Assembly: GCA_002358875.1 (NCBI GenBank)
Contig: DEPS01000193.1
Coordinates: 1 to 6,766 of the forward strand
DNA: 6,766 nucleotides
Source of the DNA: Lachnospiraceae bacterium UBA3386
Lineage (GTDB): Bacteria > Bacillota > Clostridia > Lachnospirales > Lachnospiraceae
Direction: 5' to 3'
The translations under genes and the position numbers were made by a program. Below the pieces are notes generated by a model. The model was not told where the DNA came from and made no database searches. It was given only the letters and a program-made list of their open reading frames with translations. Below are positions 1-4,963 of this stretch, one piece after another. Numbering within the stretch: position 1 is the first letter of the stretch; each line of letters begins with the position of its first letter.

Positions 1-24
1 GCAGAAGGGGTGTGATTCTTTTTT

Positions 25-1470
25 ATGGACGATGGCAGTCAAATGACATGGCTGATCGTGATACTGCTCCTTTTTGCCGCGATGCTTTTCGCGGTGATGG
101 AGACGGCGTTTGCAAGCGTATCCCGCGTGAGGTTAAAGACGGGTGCGGAAAAAGGAGAGGAGCGCTACAGGCGTGCTCTTTATGTGACAGAACATTTTGA
201 CAGGGCGGTCACGACGCTCCTGATCTGTACCAATATAGTTCATCTCGCCACTGGTTCCATCGTAACGGTTTATGTAATGAAACGGTGGGGCGTCTCGGCG
301 GTTTCTATTTCAACACTTGTGACGACTCTGGCAGTGTTTTTCTTCGGAGAAATGCTGCCTAAAAGTGTTGCCCGAAAATACAGTGAAACCTTAAGCCTCG
401 CGACCGCGGGGCTGCTCTGTGTGCTTATGATGCTGCTCACGCCGGCTGCGGCTCTCCTTACAATGATCGGCAATGCGGTTGCGGATATGACAAAGGGCGA
501 TGAGGAGGCCTCTGTCACGGAAAATGATATTTATGACATCATTGAGGATATGGCGGAGGAAGGAAAGATCGATGAAGAGAGGGGAAATCTGATCTCTTCC
601 GCGCTGCAGTTCGGTGATGTAACTGTGGAGAGCATACTCACAAGCCGGCTGGATGTGGCCGCAATCGACGTCGACATGCCAAAGGAGGAGGTCCTCGCCT
701 TTATCAAGGATCAGAACCACAGCCGTTTTCCTGTGTATGAAGGAACGATCGATAATATTATCGGTATCCTGCACATACGTCGGTTTATCCGCTATTATAT
801 AAGGAAGGGAGAAGTGCTGGATATCCGGCCCCTTCTTTACAAGCCCTTCTTTGTACATCAGTCGACAAAGATCGACGATCTTCTGGAGATCATGTCGAGA
901 AAAAAAGTGAATCTGGCGGTGGTGACGGACAATTACGGCGGAACACTGGGTATCGTCACGGACGAGGACATCCTCGAGGAGCTTGTAGGCGAGATCTGGG
1001 ACGAGGATGACCGGGCGGTGCGAAATGTCGTGCCGATGACGGACGGCTCATTCAGTGTCAATCCGGAGGAGCATGTGCTGGACGTCCTGGATGAACTGGG
1101 AGTGTCCTACACCGAACAGGAGGAAGAGGAGATCGGACGAAAGCTCATGAACGAGCTGGTCTATGAGAGTTTCCCTCAGATACCTTCGCCGGGTGACAGT
1201 TTCAGGTACCTGGGAACGGAGATCTCCGTGCTGGTGATGCGGCACAACCGGATCATGCGTCTTAAGGTGCGGCGGCTTTCGGAGGATGAATGCCCGCAGG
1301 ACGCCGCGGCAGAGGAGAATTCCGCTCAGAAAGCAGGGGGATTTGCGGCGCACAGTCCCTTTGGCGGAGCCGTGGAGAGCCTGCCTCAGAAAGCGAGGGA
1401 ATTCGCGGAGCGCAGTCCTTTCGGCGGGGCGGCAGAGAACAATCCGCAGAAAGGGGGCGGCAGGGCATGA
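25..1470 (+). CDS. CNNM/CBS/CorC_HlyC-domain membrane protein (HlyC/CorC family transporter), divergent first paralog
   Basis: 481-residue membrane protein of the CorC/CNNM family, whose members are implicated in Mg2+/Co2+ export. Visible domains in order: an N-terminal CNNM (DUF21) domain with hydrophobic segments at about 8-30, 62-85, 95-110 and 124-152, including FGEMLPKS at 107-114; an acidic linker at 158-200; a CBS pair at about 207-262 and 272-327, with the typical VVTDNYGGTLGIVT stretch; and a CorC_HlyC domain at about 335-417. After that comes a family-atypical tail (see the repeat at 1327). The family SxSE motif of helix 1 reads AVME (23-26) and the GNN motif of helix 2 reads CTN (68-70), so the membrane cation site looks altered. 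ATG 25 was chosen because an in-frame stop lies at 13-15; AGAAGGGG at 3-10 is a rather distant ribosome binding site, and ATG 43 is the alternative. The last four bases overlap the next gene. The family call is firm; transport activity is inferred. Confidence 0.93.
   Translation: MDDGSQMTWLIVILLLFAAMLFAVMETAFASVSRVRLKTGAEKGEERYRRALYVTEHFDRAVTTLLICTNIVHLATGSIVTVYVMKRWGVSAVSISTLVTTLAVFFFGEMLPKSVARKYSETLSLATAGLLCVLMMLLTPAAALLTMIGNAVADMTKGDEEASVTENDIYDIIEDMAEEGKIDEERGNLISSALQFGDVTVESILTSRLDVAAIDVDMPKEEVLAFIKDQNHSRFPVYEGTIDNIIGILHIRRFIRYYIRKGEVLDIRPLLYKPFFVHQSTKIDDLLEIMSRKKVNLAVVTDNYGGTLGIVTDEDILEELVGEIWDEDDRAVRNVVPMTDGSFSVNPEEHVLDVLDELGVSYTEQEEEEIGRKLMNELVYESFPQIPSPGDSFRYLGTEISVLVMRHNRIMRLKVRRLSEDECPQDAAAEENSAQKAGGFAAHSPFGGAVESLPQKAREFAERSPFGGAAENNPQKGGGRA
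1327..1470 (+). repeat. In-frame 60-bp tandem repeat (2 full copies plus a partial third) in the tail of the first CorC-like gene
   Basis: Copies lie at 1327-1386 and 1387-1446, with a truncated third at 1447-1470. Each encodes a 20-residue unit starting QKA and containing SPFGGA. By hand count the two full copies share 43 of 60 bases and 13 of 20 residues, and about half of the differences are at third codon positions, as expected if the peptide is maintained. The third copy begins with the same CAGAAAG and continues into AAGGGGG, which is the ribosome binding site of the next gene. The function of the tail is unknown; it lies beyond the CorC_HlyC domain, on the cytoplasmic side by family topology. 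Confidence 0.85.
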
Positions 1471-2729
1471 CGTCTTTTTATCTGTACATCGCCGGGATTA
1501 TTGCCTGTGTTCTGCTCTCGGCTTTTTTTTCAGCATCGGAAATGGCTTATTCCGCCTGCAACAAGGTGCGTCTTGAGCATCTAAGGGATAACGGTGATAA
1601 GATTGCAGCGCTTGCGGTCCGTATAAGGGAGGCCTTTGACGACGCGCTCTCCGCGATCCTGGTCGGTAACAACCTGGTAAATATCGCGGCTTCCTCCATG
1701 GGATCTCTGGCTGTGATTATGGCAATGGGCGAGCGGTATACCTGGCTGTCCACGCTTATTCTCACAGTGACTGTCATCATTTTCGGAGAGACGATCCCCA
1801 AAATCACTGCAAAGAAAAATGCGACGCGTTTCGCGCTTTCCTTTGCCCGGCCGGTCCGCTTTCTTATGATCATCCTCAAACCGGTGACCTTTATTGTTGT
1901 GGGGCTTGTAAATCTTCTGACTTCTCTGCTGCCGGATGTGGAGGAGGAAGACAGCGAGGCGGCTCTCGAAGAGCTTCATACTATGATCGACATGGCGGAG
2001 GACGAGGACGTTCTGGATGAGGACGCATCCGAGCTGGTCAGTGCCGCGATAGATTTTGCCGATATCTCCGCGTCGGAGGTCATGACCGCCCGTGTGGACA
2101 TCGTTGCGATCGATATCGACGATCCCTGGGAGGAGATCCTGCGAGTCATAGATTCCTCACCCTATTCCCGCATTCCGGTCTACGAGGACAGTATTGACCA
2201 TGTGATCGGCATTCTTTCCCTCAACCGTTTTTTGAAGGCCATGATCGACGGAGATAAAGTAGAGATCCGGTCCCTCCTTCTTCCGACATGCTATGTTTAT
2301 AAGACGATGCGGCTTCCTGCCGTGCTGTCTTCCCTTCGGAACGCCCAGCAGCATCTTGCTGTCGTGACGGATGAATACGGCGGAACGCTGGGACTTGTCT
2401 CCATGGAGGATGTCCTCGAACAGCTTGTCGGCGATATCTGGGATGAGACGGATACGGTGGAGAAGGATATCGTGAAGCAGGGGAACGGCGTTTACGAGCT
2501 CGACGGAGACATGCCGGTCTCCGAATTCCTCGAACTCATGCACTGGGATGAGGATGAATTTGATTTCGACTCCGAGACGGTCGGCGGCTGGTGTATTGAG
2601 TACAATAACGGTTTTCCAAATGTAAACAGTATTTTCTCGTACAGAGACGCCAGGATACGGGTCCTGGAGATATCCGAGAGGCGCGTCCGCCGCGTCCTTG
2701 TGAGCACTGTTTCGGGGAAGCCGAAATAA
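1467..2729 (+). CDS. CNNM/CBS/CorC_HlyC-domain membrane protein (HlyC/CorC family transporter), canonical second paralog
   Basis: 420-residue paralog of the preceding gene with the same architecture. The CNNM domain (about 5-155) carries the expected family motifs: FFSASEMAYSA (20-30), LVGNNLVNIAASS (65-77) and FGETIPK (106-112). It is followed by a strongly acidic linker (158-190), a CBS pair (about 206-260 and 270-327, with VVTDEYGGTLGLVS) and a CorC_HlyC domain (about 335-412). The reading frame is open further upstream, but that part overlaps the first gene out of frame. ATG 1467 is preferred because AAGGGGG (1451-1457) sits 9 bases upstream, the start overlaps the previous stop as ATGA, and the protein then begins directly at transmembrane helix 1. 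Family members bind ATP/Mg2+ through the CBS pair and are implicated in Mg2+/Co2+ efflux. The coupled pair may form a heterodimer, since CNNM proteins are dimers; this is inference. Confidence 0.95.
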   Translation: MTSFYLYIAGIIACVLLSAFFSASEMAYSACNKVRLEHLRDNGDKIAALAVRIREAFDDALSAILVGNNLVNIAASSMGSLAVIMAMGERYTWLSTLILTVTVIIFGETIPKITAKKNATRFALSFARPVRFLMIILKPVTFIVVGLVNLLTSLLPDVEEEDSEAALEELHTMIDMAEDEDVLDEDASELVSAAIDFADISASEVMTARVDIVAIDIDDPWEEILRVIDSSPYSRIPVYEDSIDHVIGILSLNRFLKAMIDGDKVEIRSLLLPTCYVYKTMRLPAVLSSLRNAQQHLAVVTDEYGGTLGLVSMEDVLEQLVGDIWDETDTVEKDIVKQGNGVYELDGDMPVSEFLELMHWDEDEFDFDSETVGGWCIEYNNGFPNVNSIFSYRDARIRVLEISERRVRRVLVSTVSGKPK

Positions 2730-2742
2730 ATATCGCTGCCGA

Positions 2743-2807
2743 GGCACCTTTCAGACCGGGTTTTTGCGCTGATTTTTCGCGCAAAACCCGGTCTGCGGCG
2801 CGGTGTC
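2743..2807. repeat. Long inverted repeat after the CorC-like pair; possible terminator or REP-like palindrome
   Basis: The left arm 2752-2769 and right arm 2779-2795 pair over 17 bases with a single bulged T, around a 9-base loop. An outer GGCACC (2743-2748) can pair with GGTGTC (2802-2807) with one G-T pair, beyond an internal loop. It begins 13 bases after the stop of the second CorC-like gene and before the next promoter, as expected for an operon-end terminator. However, no T-run follows on either strand, so it is not a classical intrinsic terminator. A dispersed palindromic repeat is the other reading. Confidence 0.75.
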
Positions 2808-2814
2808 AAAATAT

Positions 2815-2930
2815 GCTTTGCCTGTTCATAAGGACATTGGGAATCGCCCAACACATCGATACCGCCCATGCCGCTTCGGTAGAGCGTGTGCGACGGCACA
2901 TCTGCTGAAGACTGATTTAAGAACAGGAAA
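2815..2930. ncRNA. Candidate structured element (closed multi-hairpin fold), strand unknown
   Basis: CCTGTTC (2821-2827) is perfectly complementary to GAACAGG (2921-2927), and TTT/AAA (2817-2819 with 2928-2930) can extend this stem past a bulged G. Inside this closing stem lie three local helices: TTGGG/CCCAA (2837-2841 with 2847-2851), TACCG/CGGTA (2860-2864 with 2877-2881) and TGTGC/GCACA around the tetraloop GACG (2887-2900). None of them overlap, so all can form together as a multibranch fold. The segment contains no convincing gene. It matches no RNA family that I can name. It could be a small RNA, a cis element, or a copy of an intergenic repeat; the helices are short and may partly be chance. 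Confidence 0.3.
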
Positions 2931-2936
2931 TAGTGC

Positions 2937-2964
2937 TTGTAAAATGTGACAAAAATGTTACAAT
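2937..2964 (+). promoter_or_regulatory. Putative sigma-A-type promoter for comEA, overlapping an inverted repeat
   Basis: TTGTAA (2937-2942) and TACAAT (2959-2964) are separated by 16 bases, and a TG one base ahead of the -10 box gives an extended -10 form. Transcription would start near 2971, leaving a leader of about 50 bases before the comEA ATG. The local sequence is much more AT-rich than its surroundings. The boxes lie within symmetrical sequence: TTGTAA and TTACAA (2958-2963) are complementary, and TGTGAC (2945-2950) faces GTTACA (2957-2962) with one mismatch, so a repressor site is possible. No regulator can be named. Confidence 0.55.
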
Positions 2965-2985
2965 AATATTATCGCACAGGACAGA

Positions 2986-3022
2986 ACCGCCGTTTTTTCT
3001 TTACGGAGGTGTCTGTGTGATG
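2986..3022 (+). promoter_or_regulatory. Ribosome binding site of comEA within a potential hairpin
   Basis: GGAGGTG at 3005-3011 is a strong ribosome binding site 8 bases before ATG 3020, and it decides the start of comEA. Upstream, ACC (2986-2988) and CCG (2990-2992) can pair with GGT (3008-3010) and CGG (3004-3006) around a T-rich 11-base loop, with one G-A mismatch in the middle of the stem. If formed, this would cover most of the ribosome binding site. The pairing is seen in the sequence; any regulatory effect is inferred. Confidence 0.5.
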
Positions 3023-4039
3023 TCATTTAAAAGGATGATGATCAATGACGCAGCTGTCCGGCAAGTGGGAGAGCTGCGATTTCTTATTCAACGCCTGCCA
3101 TCTGAGATGATCAGGGACCTGCGCCTTAAAGCATTTGTGGTTTCTGCCGCGGGAGTTCTCGTCTTTGGTGGGTGCGCGGCCAGGCAGGCGGAGCCTGTTC
3201 TGGAGCCTTACCGGGAGGAATCTGTGGGGCAGGAGACCGGGCTGGAAGAGGACTTGAAAAAGTCTTCGGCTCCTGTTTCAGGGACCGGCGGCACAGAGTC
3301 GGACAAAGAAGTTACCCGGGAGGAGTCACAGGATACCGGGCAGGACAGTTTGCCGGAAGAATCACAAAAGGCCGCGGGAAAGGGTTCTCAGGAAGCTGCG
3401 AGAGACAGTTCAAGAGATATTACGCCTGAAGGCGGCCGGGAGACCGTCACGGTGCATGTCTGCGGCGCCGTAAAAAACGAGGGGGTCTATACACTCGCGG
3501 CAGGAAGCCGGGCCGGAGACGCAGTAGAGGCGGCGGGCGGTTTTTCTGAGGATGCGGATACGGCGATACTGAATCTTGCGATTGTGCTGCAGGACGCCTG
3601 GCAGATTCGGGTTCCGACAAAGGAGGAGGCAGAGGCTCTTCGCAAAGGAGAGGGCTCAGACAGACTGTATGGCATCATGGACAGCGCCGGGGCAGGAAAG
3701 GGCTTTAACACAGGCGGCACTGTAGTTAACCAGTCAGGGAGCGTCCTGGCAGGGGCGGAAACAGAGAATACTGCGGGAGAGACTGGTTCGGTAAAAACCG
3801 GATCATCTGAGGGCGGTCCTGCTGCCGGAGCGGAGACTTCGTCCGGAAAAATCAATATTAATACGGCGGACATGGAAGGGCTTATGAGGATTCCGGGTAT
3901 CGGGGAGAGCAAAGCCCGGAGGATCCTTGATTACAGGGAAAAGAACGGACAGTTTGGATCGCCGGAGGAACTGATGAAGGTTCCCGGGATCAAAAAAGCC
4001 AGTTTTGAAAAAATGAAGGATTACATCAGGACAGAGTGA
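3020..4039 (+). CDS. comEA: ComEA-family helix-hairpin-helix DNA-binding protein with SLBB domain, probable lipoprotein
   Basis: 339-residue protein. Visible parts: a basic N-terminal extension (1-37); a hydrophobic stretch at about 38-51 ending FGGC, a weak lipobox with Cys52 as the possible lipid-modified residue; an acidic Ser/Gln/Glu-rich linker (about 60-140); an SLBB domain (about 141-200) with VHVCGAVKNEGVY and AVEAAGGF; a Gly/Thr-rich linker (about 205-275); and a double helix-hairpin-helix (277-339) with ININTAD, IPGIGESKARRI, YREKNGQF and VPGIKKASF. In transformable Firmicutes ComEA binds incoming double-stranded DNA outside the membrane and passes it to the ComEC channel. The frame stays open upstream to 2933, but the promoter and the GGAGGTG site at 3005 favour ATG 3020. 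The 37-residue extension before the signal core is unusually long; ATG 3107 would remove most of it but lacks a clear ribosome binding site. No comEC follows in the window. Family certain; competence role inferred. Confidence 0.9.
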   Translation: MSFKRMMINDAAVRQVGELRFLIQRLPSEMIRDLRLKAFVVSAAGVLVFGGCAARQAEPVLEPYREESVGQETGLEEDLKKSSAPVSGTGGTESDKEVTREESQDTGQDSLPEESQKAAGKGSQEAARDSSRDITPEGGRETVTVHVCGAVKNEGVYTLAAGSRAGDAVEAAGGFSEDADTAILNLAIVLQDAWQIRVPTKEEAEALRKGEGSDRLYGIMDSAGAGKGFNTGGTVVNQSGSVLAGAETENTAGETGSVKTGSSEGGPAAGAETSSGKININTADMEGLMRIPGIGESKARRILDYREKNGQFGSPEELMKVPGIKKASFEKMKDYIRTE

Positions 4040-4137
4040 GAGTATCCGATTTATCGGTATAAAGCGAGATATGTTTTTATAGTCATATCAGGAAAAGCAA
4101 GATCTGCCGCAAGGATGCGGCATTCAGGAGGAAAGAA
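4040..4137 (+). promoter_or_regulatory. Leader of the response regulator gene with two small hairpins and a strong ribosome binding site
   Basis: The 98-base gap holds GATATG/CATATC (4068-4073 with 4084-4089), with TTTTT in its loop, and a compact GC-rich hairpin TGCCGC/GCGGCA (4105-4110 with 4117-4122). The second lies immediately upstream of AGGAGG (4126-4131), which is 6 bases before ATG 4138. TATAGT at 4078-4083 resembles a -10 box, but no matching -35 box is seen. Neither hairpin is followed by a T-run, so there is no clear terminator for comEA. Confidence 0.4.
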
Positions 4138-4839
4138 ATGGCAGCAAAGATTCTGGTCGTAGACGACGAGAAGATGATCGTAAAAGGGCTCAGGTTCAGC
4201 CTTATGCAGGAGGGGTACGAGGTTGACTGTGCTTATGACGGCGAGGAGGCAGTAAAGATGATCCGGGATAAGGACTATGATATTGTCCTTCTTGATGTCA
4301 TGCTCCCCAAACTCTCCGGATTCGAGGTCCTGCAGCAGACGAGGGAATTTTCAGAAGTTCCGATCATCATGCTTACGGCCAGGGGAGATGACATGGACAA
4401 GATCCTGGGGCTGGATTACGGCGCCGATGACTATGTCACAAAGCCTTTCAATCCGCTTGAGGTGAAGGGACGGATCAAGGCGATCATCCGCCGTGCTTCC
4501 CGCGCGCGCCGCGACGCGGTATATCCGGAGCATATGATAGAGGTGGGGGATCTGCGGATGGATCTCGAGAACCGCAGGATTACGCTTTCCGGCAAAGAAG
4601 TAAATCTCACAGGCAAGGAATTCGAGCTTCTCGAGCTCCTTGCAACGCATGTCGGGAAGGTCTACAGCAGGGCATCTCTTTTGCAGATGGTCTGGGGAAA
4701 GGACTATCCAGGCGATGTGCGGACAGTGGATGTCCACATCCGGCGCCTTCGCGAAAAGATTGAGCTAAATGCCTCCGAGCCCCGGTATGTTCAGACTAAA
4801 TGGGGCGTGGGATATTATTTTCGCAGCCAGGACAGGTGA
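4138..4839 (+). CDS. OmpR/PhoB-family response regulator transcription factor
   Basis: 233-residue two-domain regulator of typical family length. The receiver domain (about 4-117) has the acidic pair Asp9/Asp10, the phospho-acceptor Asp53 in LLDVMLP, Thr80 in IIMLTAR and Lys102 in YVTKPF, so it looks fully functional. A short basic linker (about 118-132) leads to an OmpR-type winged-helix DNA-binding domain (about 135-230) with LTGKEFELLELL, the recognition-helix region RTVDVHIRRLREKI and the wing motif TKWGVGYYF. It is phosphorylated by a histidine kinase, almost surely the one encoded next, and then binds promoter DNA. Overall it resembles the WalR/PhoP/SrrA branch of Firmicutes regulators, but the exact orthology cannot be settled by eye, so no symbol is given. 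The start is fixed by AGGAGG 6 bases upstream. Confidence 0.96.
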   Translation: MAAKILVVDDEKMIVKGLRFSLMQEGYEVDCAYDGEEAVKMIRDKDYDIVLLDVMLPKLSGFEVLQQTREFSEVPIIMLTARGDDMDKILGLDYGADDYVTKPFNPLEVKGRIKAIIRRASRARRDAVYPEHMIEVGDLRMDLENRRITLSGKEVNLTGKEFELLELLATHVGKVYSRASLLQMVWGKDYPGDVRTVDVHIRRLREKIELNASEPRYVQTKWGVGYYFRSQDR

Positions 4840-4963
4840 GGCTTTTGCATGATGTGACCGGGGCAGAACCTGCTATGGATTATCATGGAAGGTTCAGACC
4901 GGCACAGAGCTTAAATCCTTTTGCCGGGGGGTCGTGCGGGATCCGGGTTCATGGAGAACAGTT
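4840..4963 (+). promoter_or_regulatory. Regulator-kinase intergenic leader with an extended stem-loop
   Basis: Between the regulator stop and the kinase start, GTG (4854-4856), CCGG (4858-4861) and AACC (4867-4870) can pair in order with CAC (4903-4905), CCGG (4899-4902) and GGTT (4891-4894). This leaves one bulged A and one internal loop. No T-run follows and no convincing promoter is seen, so kinase and regulator probably share a transcript. GGAG at 4953-4956 lies 7 bases before GTG 4964 and is the reason for preferring that start. Confidence 0.35.

Noticed and set aside
391..858. Minus-strand open frame of 155 codons inside the first CorC-like gene
   Set aside because: It is antisense to a domain-supported gene, without a recognisable product; best explained as a shadow frame.
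1290..1466. Upstream extension of the second CorC-like reading frame
   Set aside because: It overlaps the first gene out of frame, encodes a low-complexity Arg/Gly/Ser-rich sequence that is just the repeat tail in another frame, and the SD-supported ATG 1467 starts right at the first membrane helix.
2837..2851. Possible tRNA T-arm (TTGGG/CCCAA hairpin read on the minus strand)
   Set aside because: The loop is five bases, not seven, and no acceptor stem, anticodon arm or D-arm can be arranged around it.
2492..2899. Minus-strand open frame of 135 codons across the intergenic region and the 3' end of the second CorC-like gene
   Set aside because: About half of it is antisense to a firm CDS, it spans the long inverted repeat, has no clear ribosome binding site and shows no recognisable domain. 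Kept only as a reminder that the intergenic element could be transcribed from either strand.
2933..3019. Upstream extension of comEA to a GTG at 2933
   Set aside because: The putative promoter lies inside this stretch and there is no ribosome binding site before 2933, whereas GGAGGTG precedes ATG 3020 at good spacing.
4068..4122. Intrinsic terminator for comEA
   Set aside because: The two hairpins in the gap are not followed by T-runs; the only T-run lies inside a loop.
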